Origin: Paucibacter sp. DJ2R-2
GTDB taxonomy: Bacteria; Pseudomonadota; Gammaproteobacteria; Burkholderiales; Burkholderiaceae_C
Assembly: GCF_025717675.1 (NCBI RefSeq)
Contig: NZ_JAJIRT010000002.1
Coordinates: 372,001-436,000 of the forward strand
Direction of reading: 5' to 3'
Length of the DNA: 64,000 nucleotides
Every line of letters starts with the position of its first letter. The first letter of the stretch is position 1. Under the pieces are notes generated by a model that did not search any database, was not told the origin of the DNA, and saw only the letters and a list, made by a program, of their open reading frames with translations. The position numbers and the translations under genes were made by a program. Positions 17,780 to 26,606 of the stretch are shown here, piece by piece.

Positions 17780-19402
17780 TCAGAAACCGACCGCAGCGCC
17801 GTCGCGACGCGGGTCGCTGGCGGCCACATAGCCCTCGACCGCCGGGTCGCCCATGCGCCAGATGAACTGGCCGGCGCCGAAGTCTTGGTAGCTGTCGTGG
17901 ATGTCGCCAATCTGATGGCCCAGCTCGCGCAGGCCAGCCACCGTGGCCGCCGGCATGTGCGGCTCGACATTGAGCGACAGGCCTTCGTTGAAGCGCCAGC
18001 GCGGCGCATCGCAGGCGGTCTGCGGCTGCTGGCCGTAGTCCAGCATGCGCACCAGGGTCTGCATATGGCCTTGCGGCTGCATATTGCCGCCCATCACGCC
18101 ATAGCTCATGAGCGGCTGGCCGTTCCGGGTCAGAAAGGCGGGAATGATGGTGTGGAAGGGACGCTTGCCCGGGGCCACCACATTGGGATGACCCGCTTCC
18201 AGGGTGAAGCAGTGACCACGATTCTGCAAGGACACGCCGTAACCGGGCAGCACAAGGCCCGAGCCAAAGCCCATGTAATTGCTCTGGATGAAGCTGACCA
18301 TCATGCCGCTCTCGTCGGCCGCGGTCAGGTAGATGGTGCCGCCCTTGACCGGGTTGCCGCACTGGAAATCCTGGGCACGATTCGGGTCGATCAAGGCGGC
18401 GCGGCGGGCCAGGTACTGTTCGTCCAGCAGCTCGGCCGTAGTCACATCCATGCTGCGCGGGTCGGCGACATAACGGTACACATCGGCGAAGGCCAGCTTC
18501 ATGGCCTCGATCTGCAGATGCTGGCCGGCCACGCTGTCGACCGCATGGCGGCGGAGATCGCGGTGCTTGAGGATGCCCAGGGCGATCAGGGCCGCAATGC
18601 CCTGGCCATTGGGCGGGATCTCGTGCAGCTCGTGGCCGGCATAGCTTTGCGAAATCGGCGTCACCCACTCGGGCTGGTAAGCCGCAAAGTCGGCCGCGGT
18701 GATGGCGCCGCCGGTGCTGCGCGCAAAGGCCTCGACGGCCGCCGCCACCTCGCCGCGGTAGAACGCTTCGCCTTTGCTCTCGGCGATCAGGCGCAGGGTG
18801 CGTGCTGCGGCCGGGAACTTGAACAGCTCGCCCACCTGGGGCGCGCGGCCGCGCGGCAAGAAGGCCTCGGCGAAACCGGGCTGCCCGGTCAGATCGGCCA
18901 ACTCCGCGGCCATGGCCCATTTGCTCTGCACCACCACCGGCACGGCATAGCCGCGCTCGGCGATCTCAATGGCCGGCGCCATCAGGTCGGCAAAAGGCAG
19001 CTTGCCAAAGCGCTCGCTCAAAGCCACCCAGCCGGCTACGGCACCCGGCACGGTCACGCCGCCCCAGCCGCGTTTGGGCGGGGTCTTGGCATCCGAGCCG
19101 TAGGTCTTGAAGAAGTGTTCGGACGTCCAGGCCTGGGGCGCCGTGCCCGAGGCATTGAGGCCGTGCAGCTGCTGGCCGTCCCAGAGGATGCAAAACGCGT
19201 CTGAGCCCAGGCCGTTGCTGCAGGGTTCGACCAGGGTCATGCAGGCGGCCGTGGCAATCGCCGCATCGACGGCATTGCCGCCCTGGGCCAAGATGCGCAA
19301 GCCCGCTTGCGCAGCCAGCGGGTGCGAGGTGGACACGATATTGCGCGCGAACAGCGGGCTGCGTGTACTCGGGTAAGGGTTCTGCCAGTCGAATGCCTGC
19401 AT
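17780..19402 (-). CDS. Gamma-glutamyltransferase family protein
   Basis: 540 residues from the ATG at 19402 with an AGGAGA site about 10 bases upstream. This N-terminal nucleophile hydrolase family cleaves or transfers gamma-glutamyl groups after self-processing. Visible hallmarks are ASTSHPLAAQAGLRILAQGG-like start residues, GGNAVDAAIATAACMTLVEP, the region GGTIYLTAADESGMMVSFIQ that contains the presumed processing threonine, and the C-terminal YGVMGGNMQPQGHMQTLVRM. No signal peptide is seen, so it resembles the YwrD-type subgroup rather than periplasmic Ggt. Exact substrate is open, since many members act on compounds other than glutathione. It appears monocistronic. Confidence 0.9.
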   Translation of the reverse strand: MQAFDWQNPYPSTRSPLFARNIVSTSHPLAAQAGLRILAQGGNAVDAAIATAACMTLVEPCSNGLGSDAFCILWDGQQLHGLNASGTAPQAWTSEHFFKTYGSDAKTPPKRGWGGVTVPGAVAGWVALSERFGKLPFADLMAPAIEIAERGYAVPVVVQSKWAMAAELADLTGQPGFAEAFLPRGRAPQVGELFKFPAAARTLRLIAESKGEAFYRGEVAAAVEAFARSTGGAITAADFAAYQPEWVTPISQSYAGHELHEIPPNGQGIAALIALGILKHRDLRRHAVDSVAGQHLQIEAMKLAFADVYRYVADPRSMDVTTAELLDEQYLARRAALIDPNRAQDFQCGNPVKGGTIYLTAADESGMMVSFIQSNYMGFGSGLVLPGYGVSLQNRGHCFTLEAGHPNVVAPGKRPFHTIIPAFLTRNGQPLMSYGVMGGNMQPQGHMQTLVRMLDYGQQPQTACDAPRWRFNEGLSLNVEPHMPAATVAGLRELGHQIGDIHDSYQDFGAGQFIWRMGDPAVEGYVAASDPRRDGAAVGF

Positions 19403-19447
19403 CGCGAAGTCTCCTGTGTGGGCCGGATTGTGGCCCGCCCCGGCGAC

Positions 19448-20104
19448 TCAAGGAATGGGGACTTCCACACTCAGGCCGATGAAGTCCACTGCCTGGTTGG
19501 GCTTGCGGATGTCGGCATTGCTGACGTGGCGGTAGTCCAGGCTCAGGCGCCAGCGCGCATCGGCGCTGCGCAGGCCCAAGCCCATGACATCGAAGAACTG
19601 GAAGTTCGTACTCTTCTGGCGATCGCCGATGCGGCTGTGGCTGATCAGGCCGGCGCCGATGCCCAGCTCCAGATCGAGGCGCAAGCCCGCCGCCGGCGCG
19701 CCCAGGTCCCAACGCAGGGCCGGGATGAAGGCCGCATCGACAAGGTGGCGCGGCTCGCCCTGGCGGGCCTGCCAGGCGCCTAGCTGCAGGCGCGGCGCCA
19801 GCTGCAGGCTGAGGGCGCTTGAGGGAGAGCGCCAGGCCGTGCATTCGCCCAGGCGCCAGCCCAGGCTGGCGGCGCGCAGCTCGCGGTCCTTGGCGGCCTC
19901 GAAACGCAGGCCGCTCGGGCCCTGCTTCGCGCACAAGGCCAAGTCGATCGGCGCACCCTGCCAGGCCAGCCAGGCCCAGCTCGCCAAGCTGCCGCCCACG
20001 GCCATGGATTTGAGCGCGGCTCTTTCTTCGGCCTGGGCCAAGCCGTGGGCGCTACTGAGCAGCAGGGCCATGCTGGCTACCAGGCATTTCGAAACTCGTT
20101 TCAT
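19448..20104 (-). CDS. PagL-like lipid A 3-O-deacylase / acyloxyacyl hydrolase family
   Basis: 218 residues with a signal peptide (MKRVSKCLVASMALLLSSAH, cut near GLAQAEE) and alternating beta strands of a small outer-membrane barrel. PagL enzymes remove the 3-O-linked acyl chain from lipid A. The C-terminal motif is H193-V-S195-N followed by KPNQAVDFIGL. In the family the triad is His, Ser and Glu with Glu 14 residues after His; here that position is Asp207, an unusual but conservative change. It is the last gene of a five-gene operon: its start overlaps the PAP2 stop by 4 bp. Export to the outer membrane fits a job on lipid A. Confidence 0.8.
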   Translation of the reverse strand: MKRVSKCLVASMALLLSSAHGLAQAEERAALKSMAVGGSLASWAWLAWQGAPIDLALCAKQGPSGLRFEAAKDRELRAASLGWRLGECTAWRSPSSALSLQLAPRLQLGAWQARQGEPRHLVDAAFIPALRWDLGAPAAGLRLDLELGIGAGLISHSRIGDRQKSTNFQFFDVMGLGLRSADARWRLSLDYRHVSNADIRKPNQAVDFIGLSVEVPIP

Positions 20105-20841
20105 ACCGCTTTCTTCTTCAAACTCTGAATCCAGGCCCGGGGCCCAGGCGCACGCACGCGCCGCAGGCCGCCCAGCAGCCAAAGCTGGCGGATCACCAAA
20201 GCCGATCCCCAAACCAGCAGACCGGCAAACAGCACATCGCTGAGGAAATGGCCGCCTTGAAAAATGCGCCCCAGCCCGATCAAGAGACCCAAGCCCAGGG
20301 CCGCCCGGCCCCACCAGCGCCGCCGCGCTGGCGCGGCAAACAAGGCCGGCGCCAGCAAGGCAAAGCCCGAGGCGGCGTGGCCGCTGACGAAGGAGTAGCG
20401 CTTGCGTTCGGGGTTCAGCCCGGCCGGCGCCAGCGGTGGGCTGTAGGCTTCGCTGCCGCCGAACTCCAACAGTTGCACGGGCCGGGGCCGCGACCAAAAC
20501 TGCTTGACCGGCCCATGTACCAGAGCGCCCACCACCAAGACCAGCACCAGCAAGCTCACCCAGAGACGCCGCCAATGCGGGCGCGACAGGCGCCAGCGAC
20601 CGGCCAGCAAGCGCAAGACCAGAAACAGCGCCAGGCCCCGGGTCAGCCAGGGCACGCCTTCGTACAAGGCCCGCACCCAGGCTTTTTCCGCATGGACGAA
20701 CTGTCCGGCGTACAAGGCGCGGCTGAGGCTCAGGTCCAGTGTGGGCCAGGCCGCGAACAGCGCCAGGCACAGAGCCAGACACAGGGCAAACGCCCGCATC
20801 TCACGATGACGCGCCCGGGGGCTGTTCCAGACATGCTTCAT
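20101..20841 (-). CDS. PAP2-family membrane lipid phosphatase
   Basis: 246 residues from the ATG at 20841. The PAP2 motifs are complete: KQFWSRPRP (KX6RP), SFVSGHAASGF (PSGH-type, here VSGH) and RIFQGGHFLSDVL (SRX5HX3D-type). Six hydrophobic segments place it in the inner membrane with the active site on the periplasmic side. Family members include the LpxE/LpxF lipid A phosphatases and undecaprenyl pyrophosphatase (PgpB/YbjG). The company of a PagL-like enzyme and an ArnT-like transferase suggests lipid A or a lipid carrier as substrate. It overlaps both neighbours by 4 bp. Confidence 0.87.
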   Translation of the reverse strand: MKHVWNSPRARHREMRAFALCLALCLALFAAWPTLDLSLSRALYAGQFVHAEKAWVRALYEGVPWLTRGLALFLVLRLLAGRWRLSRPHWRRLWVSLLVLVLVVGALVHGPVKQFWSRPRPVQLLEFGGSEAYSPPLAPAGLNPERKRYSFVSGHAASGFALLAPALFAAPARRRWWGRAALGLGLLIGLGRIFQGGHFLSDVLFAGLLVWGSALVIRQLWLLGGLRRVRAPGPRAWIQSLKKKAV

Positions 20842-22451
20842 GGTCGTTCGCCTTTGTCCATCCACTGCAGCAGCACATAGCCCGGGCCAGGGCGCAGGAT
20901 TTCGTAGGCCGTGCTCGGTGGCGCACTCTTGAGCTCATCGGCGCGGGTGAACACCCAATCACCGACCCGCGGCTCGGGCAGGCCCGGCGTGGGCTGCTGG
21001 CGGTAAAAACCAAAGCTCGGTGTCTGGCTGCGCCAGAGCCAAACCTGGCCGGGCAATGAAGGATCTCGCTGCGCCGCCTGCAGGGCGGCTGCCCGCACCG
21101 GCCCCTGCAAGACCTGACCCCACCAGGGCACCACCACCGTCACCAGCAGGCCGCCCGAGAGCAGCGCCGTACCGAGGGCGGCCTGCGGCAGGCTCAGACG
21201 CGGCCACAGCCACAACAAAAGCAGCATCGCCAGCAGCAGCCCCAGCAGCCCTGGTGCGAAGCTGGGCAAGGCCGGCGAGGCAGCAATCAGCTCGGCATAC
21301 AAACCCGCCTTTCCCGCCGTCAGCCGCCCCGAGGCCGCGGCCGCCATCAGCCCACCGAGCAACACGGCCAGACCAGCAGCCGAAAGCGCGAGAGCCCAAC
21401 GCCAGGCGCGGCTCAGCGGCGAACTCAGGGACATCGCGCCCAGCAGCAGCCAAGGTGTCAGACCGTAGAGAACATAGTGCGGCAGCTTGGTGCCCGAAAG
21501 CGAAAAGAACACCAGCACAAAGCCGGCCCAGCAGATCAGAAAGCTCGGCAAGGGCTGCTGCCAATGCCGGCGGATCTGCAGCAAGGCGGCAGCCAGCAGC
21601 GGCGTCCAGGGCAGGCTCAGCAGGGGCAGCATCAGCAGGTAGTACAGCGGCCCGCCGCCATGGCCCTCCAGCGGTGAGCTGAAGCGCTGCAAGTTGTGCT
21701 GCAGCAAAAAGCCATCGATGAAGGCCCAGCCGTGGCGTTGCAAGGCATAGGCATACCAGGGCGCCCAAGCGAGGAAGAACAGCGCCAGCGCACCAGGCTC
21801 GGCCAGGGTCCGCCAAACCGCGCGCGGCAGCGCACGCAGGCCCTGCTGGCGCCACAGCCAGAGCAGCAAGGTGGCGAAAGGAATCAGCACCGCCACTGGC
21901 CCTTTGGTCAGCACACCGAGGCCCGCCCACAAGGCCGCACGGCGCAGCGCCCAGGGCCGGCCGGCGCTGGACTCCAGATGCCGCCACAGGTCCAGCAGGG
22001 TCAGCACCAGGAGCAGGTTGAGCAAAGCATCGGCGGTGGCCGCACGGCCGATCAAGAGCACACCCAAGCTGCTGCCCAGGGCCGTGGCGGCAAACATAGC
22101 GGTGGCGTCACCAAAACGCGGCCGGGCGAAGCCGGCCAGGGCCAGCACCCAGCCCAGGCCGCACAGGGCCGAGGGCAGGCGCGCCGCGAACTCGTTGACG
22201 CCGAACAAGGCCAGGCTGCTGGCTTGCAGCCAGTAGACGCCGATCGGTTTGTCGAAACGATCGCGGCCGTTGAGCGTGGTGTGCAACCAATCGCCACTGG
22301 CCAGCATCTCGCGCGAGGCCTCGGCAAAGGCGCCTTCGTCCACATCGAACAGCGGCGCCGCGCCCAAGCGCAGCAGAAAAAGCGCCGCCATGGCCAGAGC
22401 CCAGAGACCCCAGGCCTGCGCGCTGAAGCGCTGTGGAGCGAGTGCGGTCAT
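20838..22451 (-). CDS. ArnT-like glycosyltransferase family 39 protein
   Basis: 537 residues with about ten or more transmembrane helices. The N-terminal periplasmic loop has the GT-C acidic motif in FDVDEGAFAEASREMLASGD, then WLHTTLNGRDRFDKPIGVYW, very like the ArnT/PMT pattern in which the DE pair is catalytic. ArnT moves aminoarabinose from undecaprenyl phosphate to lipid A; this relative probably moves some sugar from a polyprenyl-phosphate carrier to a lipid or envelope acceptor. A GT2 enzyme that could make that carrier-linked sugar is encoded immediately upstream with a 4-bp overlap. The actual sugar is not predictable, and no arnA/arnB genes are in the window. Confidence 0.88.
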   Translation of the reverse strand: MTALAPQRFSAQAWGLWALAMAALFLLRLGAAPLFDVDEGAFAEASREMLASGDWLHTTLNGRDRFDKPIGVYWLQASSLALFGVNEFAARLPSALCGLGWVLALAGFARPRFGDATAMFAATALGSSLGVLLIGRAATADALLNLLLVLTLLDLWRHLESSAGRPWALRRAALWAGLGVLTKGPVAVLIPFATLLLWLWRQQGLRALPRAVWRTLAEPGALALFFLAWAPWYAYALQRHGWAFIDGFLLQHNLQRFSSPLEGHGGGPLYYLLMLPLLSLPWTPLLAAALLQIRRHWQQPLPSFLICWAGFVLVFFSLSGTKLPHYVLYGLTPWLLLGAMSLSSPLSRAWRWALALSAAGLAVLLGGLMAAAASGRLTAGKAGLYAELIAASPALPSFAPGLLGLLLAMLLLLWLWPRLSLPQAALGTALLSGGLLVTVVVPWWGQVLQGPVRAAALQAAQRDPSLPGQVWLWRSQTPSFGFYRQQPTPGLPEPRVGDWVFTRADELKSAPPSTAYEILRPGPGYVLLQWMDKGERP

Positions 22452-23563
22452 GGCGCGGTCTGGCTCCAGCCACGCTCGGGCGCGGGGTCGGCCTCCGCCG
22501 TGTGCAAGGCGCGCTGGTAGGGGCGCACCTGGCGGCCCTCGAAGTACACCCGCATCAAGAGCTCGGCCAGCACGCCAGTGGTCAGAAATTGCAGGCCGCC
22601 CAGGATCGAGAAAAAGCCCAGCAGCAAGAGCGGCCGGCCGCCAATCGACTCACCCAGCAGCTTGAGCACGCCCAGATAACTGAGCAGGGCCATGCCCACC
22701 ATCATCACGCCCAGGCCCAGCACGCCAAAGAAATGCCCGGGCCGGGTGCCGAATCGCAGAAAGAAGAACACGGCCAGCAGATCAACCACCACGCGCAGCG
22801 AGCGCGAGATGCCGTACTTGGACTGGCCACGCAGGCGCGCATGGTGCTGCACCGGCTCCTCGGCCATGCGCTCGGGCGCGGTCACCGTGGCCAGCCAGGC
22901 GGGGATGAAACGGTGCATCTCGCCGTACAGCCGCACCTGCTTGAGCACGGGCGCACGGAAGGCCTTGAGGCTGCAGCCCAGATCCTGGAACTGCAGGCCG
23001 GTGATCTTGCGGATCAGGCGGTTGGCCAGCAGCGAGGGAATCTTGCGCAGCCACAGGCCATCTTGCCGCTGCTGGCGCCAGCCGGCCACCAGGTCCAGCT
23101 CTTCGCGCAGCAGGCGCTCGACCAGACGCGGGATGTCGCTCGGATCATTTTGCAAGTCACCGTCCATGGTGACGATGACGTCGCCACGGGCCGCATCGAT
23201 GCCGGCCTGCATGGCCGCGGTCTGCCGGAAATTGCGCGCCAGGCGAATGACGCGGATGTGCGGGCCGACGCGGCGGGCATGCTGGCTCAGCAGGGCTGCC
23301 GTGCCGTCGCGGCTGCCGTCGTCCACCACCAGCAGCTCCCAAGGCTGGCCATAGTCCGCCAGCGCGGCTTGCACCGCGTCGATCAAGGGCGCGGCGTTCT
23401 CGCGCTCGTTGTACATGGGCACGACCACGCTGAGCCGATGCGCCGGCAGCGGCTCAAGAGCGATGGCCGGCTTGCTGATCGCAGCCGCCAGCGCGGGCTC
23501 GCCGACCGGCGCTGCACCCAGCGGCGGATCAAGGACCAGGGAAGTAGGTGGATTCATCGTCAT
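22448..23563 (-). CDS. Polyprenyl-phosphate glycosyltransferase, GT2 family (ArnC/DPM1-like)
   Basis: 371 residues. A GT-A fold domain comes first: LSVVVPMYNERENAAPLIDA, WELLVVDDGSRDGT (nucleotide/metal-binding DDGS), GDVIVTMDGDLQNDP (DxD), and a QRQDGLWLRKIPS acceptor-side segment. It is followed by two strong membrane helices (LAVFFFLRFG..., LGVMMVGMALLSYLG). This matches ArnC, GtrB and dolichol-phosphate-mannose synthase, which load a nucleotide sugar onto undecaprenyl phosphate at the inner face of the membrane. It overlaps the PAP2/flippase-like fusion gene upstream and the ArnT-like gene downstream by 4 bp each, so the three steps are translationally tied. Confidence 0.9.
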   Translation of the reverse strand: MTMNPPTSLVLDPPLGAAPVGEPALAAAISKPAIALEPLPAHRLSVVVPMYNERENAAPLIDAVQAALADYGQPWELLVVDDGSRDGTAALLSQHARRVGPHIRVIRLARNFRQTAAMQAGIDAARGDVIVTMDGDLQNDPSDIPRLVERLLREELDLVAGWRQQRQDGLWLRKIPSLLANRLIRKITGLQFQDLGCSLKAFRAPVLKQVRLYGEMHRFIPAWLATVTAPERMAEEPVQHHARLRGQSKYGISRSLRVVVDLLAVFFFLRFGTRPGHFFGVLGLGVMMVGMALLSYLGVLKLLGESIGGRPLLLLGFFSILGGLQFLTTGVLAELLMRVYFEGRQVRPYQRALHTAEADPAPERGWSQTAP

Positions 23564-25350
23564 GCGACTCGCAAAGTGGCGGCCGACGCGGGCGCCGGCA
23601 GTCCGTAGAAAAGCAGGACCAGCAGGCCGGCGGCCGTGCTGAGCAAGAGAGCCAAGCCGTGGACCGCCAGGGCGGCGGCCAGGATCAGCGGCAGGGCCAG
23701 CTCGGTGCCCAACCAGGCGGCAACACCGGCCACGCCCGCCTCATAACTGCCCAGGCCGGCGGTGGCCTGAATCGGCCACATGCCGCCCAACTCACCGCCA
23801 ATCGCGGCCAGCAGCCCCTGCAACGCTGAGCTGTCCAGCAAGGCCATCAGCAAGCCGCCCAGCGCCGCCAGCTTGAGCCACCAGTTGGCCAGGCTGAGCA
23901 GGGCTATCGGCCGCTGGGCGCCCTGCGACGGTGCCTGAGCCAGCGCGCCCCGCAGGCGCTGCCAGCGGCCGGAGGGCGCAGCGCCGGGCCGAAGAGCCAG
24001 CCGCCCAAGCATTGCGCGCAACAGCACGGAGCCCGCCAGAAAGATCAAGGCACTGATCAACAAGGCCAGGGCCGCGCCCTGCCCCAGCCACCAGGCCAGC
24101 AGCGCGGCCAAGCTCAAGCTGGCAAGCACCAACAGATCCTGCAGGCGCAGCCAGACCAAGCTGGCCAGGGCCTCGCCGGTCGTGGCGCCGTACTGACGCT
24201 GCGCCAGCCAGAGGTAACCCAACTCACCGCTGCGCAGCGGTGCCCAGTTCAAGGCCAGGGTGTGCAAGAGCAGCAGGCGCAGGCTGGCGCCGTAACTCAA
24301 GGATGCCGTGGGCACACCACTCTGCTCGCGCCGCGCGCGCCATTCCAGCTGCACCCGCCAGCCGCGCAGGCCCAGGCTGAGCAAGAGGGCCAGTGCGGCC
24401 AGCAACCACTCGGCAGCCGAAACGCGGGCGAGCGTGGCGCGCCATTGCTGCAGATCGATTTGCGGCGCGGCCCAGGCGAGCAAGAGCAAAAGCAGCACCA
24501 GGCCCAAGAGCACGCGCAGCAGGGCAGCAGGACGCGCGAGCTGGCCATAACGCCAGAGCTGCCAGCCGGCGGCGGCAATCAGGCACAAGCCCATCAGCCA
24601 TTGCCCGGCTTCGGCAAGCGGGTAGCCCCAGGGCGTCAGCGCCAGCACACAGCCGCTCAGCAAGCCCACAGCCGCGCGCCCGCGCACGCCCCGCACGCCT
24701 TGCATCCAGCGCGGCGCACGCGGCACGGCATGCAGCGCCAGCAGGCCCACCACCAAGCCCAGCGCCCACCCGGCCAGCACATCGCTGGCCCAATGCGCGC
24801 CGACGCCGACGCGCGCCAGGCCGACCGACACCGCAGCCCAGATCAGCAAGACCTGGCCCCAGCGCGGCGGCCGGGCCAGCGCCCAAATCAGCAAGACCAA
24901 GGTCGCCGCAGTAGCCGAGTGGCCCGAAGGCATGGCGTTGAAGTAGAGCGGATCTCCGGTGACCCACAACTCGCCTGCGTCCAAGACCGAGGGCGGGCGC
25001 GGCGCATTGATCCATTTCTTCAGGACCTGGGCCAGCAAGCCGCCGAGCAGCAGGGCGAACAGGCTTGCAGGCCAGAGGCGCTCGGCCAGGGCCGGCTTCT
25101 GCACCGATACAAAACCCAGGGCCGCCCAACCGAGGCCGGCGACGCTCAGCAAGGACCAGAGCGTGGGCGAGAACTGCGCCAGCGTGGGCTGCAGCTGGGC
25201 CAGCCACAAGGGCTCGCGGCCGGAGCCGCGCACAGCCAGGGCCAGCAGCGCCAGCAGGCAGGCCAGAAACACGACAGCCACCTGCCTCGCTCGCGTGAGG
25301 GGCGCTTCAGGCAGGCGGCTCTCGCAGGCGATGGGAATGGCAGGGCTCAT
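23560..25350 (-). CDS. PAP2 phosphatase fused to a lysyl-PG-synthase TM (UPF0104-type) domain
   Basis: 596 residues, almost all membrane-embedded. The first ~250 residues carry a PAP2 domain with KKWINAPRPPSVL, AMPSGHSATAATL and ARVGVGAHWASDVLAGW. After a linker, residues ~275-596 resemble the transmembrane part of lysylphosphatidylglycerol synthase / AglD / YbhN proteins (SLGLRGWRVQLEWRA, LNWAPLRSGELGYLWLAQRQ, ATAGLGSYEAGVAGVAAW). That domain is linked to moving lipids across membranes in MprF, so a phosphatase-plus-flippase role is a reasonable guess. It is the first gene of the five-gene operon. The C-terminal lysyl transferase domain of MprF is absent. Confidence 0.83.
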   Translation of the reverse strand: MSPAIPIACESRLPEAPLTRARQVAVVFLACLLALLALAVRGSGREPLWLAQLQPTLAQFSPTLWSLLSVAGLGWAALGFVSVQKPALAERLWPASLFALLLGGLLAQVLKKWINAPRPPSVLDAGELWVTGDPLYFNAMPSGHSATAATLVLLIWALARPPRWGQVLLIWAAVSVGLARVGVGAHWASDVLAGWALGLVVGLLALHAVPRAPRWMQGVRGVRGRAAVGLLSGCVLALTPWGYPLAEAGQWLMGLCLIAAAGWQLWRYGQLARPAALLRVLLGLVLLLLLLAWAAPQIDLQQWRATLARVSAAEWLLAALALLLSLGLRGWRVQLEWRARREQSGVPTASLSYGASLRLLLLHTLALNWAPLRSGELGYLWLAQRQYGATTGEALASLVWLRLQDLLVLASLSLAALLAWWLGQGAALALLISALIFLAGSVLLRAMLGRLALRPGAAPSGRWQRLRGALAQAPSQGAQRPIALLSLANWWLKLAALGGLLMALLDSSALQGLLAAIGGELGGMWPIQATAGLGSYEAGVAGVAAWLGTELALPLILAAALAVHGLALLLSTAAGLLVLLFYGLPAPASAATLRVA

Positions 25351-25476
25351 GAGCTCGCCATGCTAGGCAGCCCGTATGACGCGCTCTTGTCAGTGATTCG
25401 ACGGAATCAAGACAATCAGGCGACCGCCCCCACCCGCCTGTTCAACGGCTCACAGACCGCAAACGCGGCCGCCCCA

Positions 25477-25743
25477 TCAAGGCAACAACAACTCCGGGCG
25501 CACCGTCATGCGGCGCAGCGGCTGGCTGGAGCCGTCCATCTTGAAGGGCGCGCCGCCGCAGCGGGCGGCGCAAGCGGGTTGGGCCAGGGCCTCGTCAAAC
25601 ACCTCGCGGGCGCAATCCAGGCAGCTGCCGCAAGCGGCGGCCACCCGGGTTTCGTCCTGCAGCACGTCAAAGTTGCGCACGCCGTCGGCCACCTGGCGGC
25701 GGATGTCGCGGTCGGAAACACGGTGGCAGAGGCAGACGATCAT
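25477..25743 (-). CDS. bfd: Bacterioferritin-associated ferredoxin
   Basis: 88 residues from the ATG at 25743. The [2Fe-2S] ligands of Bfd are present in the right spacing: MIVCLCHRVSDRDIRR (C4, C6) and ACGSCLDC (C38, C41, with an extra Cys44). Bfd docks on bacterioferritin and passes electrons to its heme so that stored iron can be released. The protein is longer than the usual ~64 residues, with an extra Cys-containing, proline-rich tail. It lies downstream of bfr on the same strand with a 180-bp gap holding an inverted repeat, so it probably has its own promoter. Confidence 0.92.
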   Translation of the reverse strand: MIVCLCHRVSDRDIRRQVADGVRNFDVLQDETRVAAACGSCLDCAREVFDEALAQPACAARCGGAPFKMDGSSQPLRRMTVRPELLLP

Positions 25744-25808
25744 GGCGCGGGGCGTTGGCCTGGGTAGAGCAGTCCGGGCGTTCAGGGACAACGCCACTCT
25801 ATCGCAAA

Positions 25809-25835
25809 TGCGAACACTTCTCAATCATGTTCGCA
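25809..25835. promoter_or_regulatory. Inverted repeat upstream of bfd, possible Fur-type operator
   Basis: TGCGAAC and GTTCGCA (25809-25815 and 25829-25835) form a perfect 7-bp inverted repeat around CACTTCTCAATCATG-like AT-rich DNA, 66 bases before the bfd start. The partial match to Fur-box style (AATNNGAACANTTCTCAAT) and the iron-related gene make an iron regulator plausible, but the fit is poor and another dimeric regulator is equally possible. Confidence 0.35.
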
Positions 25836-25923
25836 AGCATCCCCCCAGAACACAGGGCCATGCCACGCAAAGTTTGACGGGCGCCGCCCCTCCCGGGACG
25901 GCCAGCCCGTGCTTCTGGACCGA

Positions 25924-26391
25924 TCAGGACAGCTGCGATTGCAGCCAGTTTTGCTCGCCCAGCTGAGCAACCAGACCGATCTGGGTTTCCAGATGGTCGA
26001 TGTGCTCTTCGGTGTCTTCGAGGATGCTGACCAGCACCTCGCGTGAAACATAGTCCCGGATGCTTTCGCAGTAGGCGATCGCCTCCTTCAGCAGCGGGTG
26101 CGAACCGACCTCGATCTTCAAGTCGCAGTGCAGCACCTCGACCGCGTTCTCGCCGATGTAGAGCTTGCCCAGGTCTTGCAGATTGGGCAGGCCTTCCAGC
26201 ATCAGGATGCGGTCGATCAGCTTGTCGGCGTGCTTCATCTCCTCGATGGACTCGTCGTGCTCATGCTTGGCCAGGCGCTCCAGGCCCCAGTTTTTGAGCA
26301 TGCGGTAGTGCAGGAAATACTGGTTGATGGCGGTCAGCTCGTTCTTGAGCTGGGCATTCAGGTATTCGATGACCTTGGCATCACCCTTCAT
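25924..26391 (-). CDS. bfr: Bacterioferritin
   Basis: 155 residues, the family's usual length. It forms 24-mer heme-containing iron-storage shells in the cytoplasm. The ferroxidase ligands are visible: E18 in [15 protein letters not shown]51 and H54 in [10 protein letters not shown], a later E in the [19 protein letters not shown] helix, and [14 protein letters not shown]52 next to E51 is the axial heme ligand shared by each dimer, so the protein should bind heme. It starts at the ATG at 26391. It is divergent from hemP across a 215-bp region that contains a Fur-like site, placing iron storage beside heme uptake. Confidence 0.96.
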   Translation of the reverse strand: MKGDAKVIEYLNAQLKNELTAINQYFLHYRMLKNWGLERLAKHEHDESIEEMKHADKLIDRILMLEGLPNLQDLGKLYIGENAVEVLHCDLKIEVGSHPLLKEAIAYCESIRDYVSREVLVSILEDTEEHIDHLETQIGLVAQLGEQNWLQSQLS

Positions 26392-26580
26392 GGTGGCTTC
26401 CTTTCAACAAAGCATGCAAGTGGCGCGCAAGCCGGAGGCGCACGCGGACAAAGCATTGTGCGTGCAGCCGCTCCACGCTGAGGCAAGACCGCGCTCGCCC
26501 GGTCGAAACAGCTTGCATTCTCATCTCCGCACCCGACTGCGACGCGCACAGGATAGTCGCGGCTGCGCTCGAAAGAGATT

Positions 26581-26603
26581 GCAATTACGAATCGTTCTCA
26601 TTT
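26581..26603 (+). promoter_or_regulatory. Fur box upstream of hemP
   Basis: GCAATTACGAATCGTTCTCATTT matches the Fur pattern of interleaved NAT triplets around AATCGTTCTCATT, as is common before iron-uptake genes. It ends only a few bases before the first hemP ATG, so bound Fur would cover the promoter or start region of hemP and of the heme-uptake genes behind it. Low iron would relieve repression. Confidence 0.7.
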
Positions 26604-26606
26604 AAG

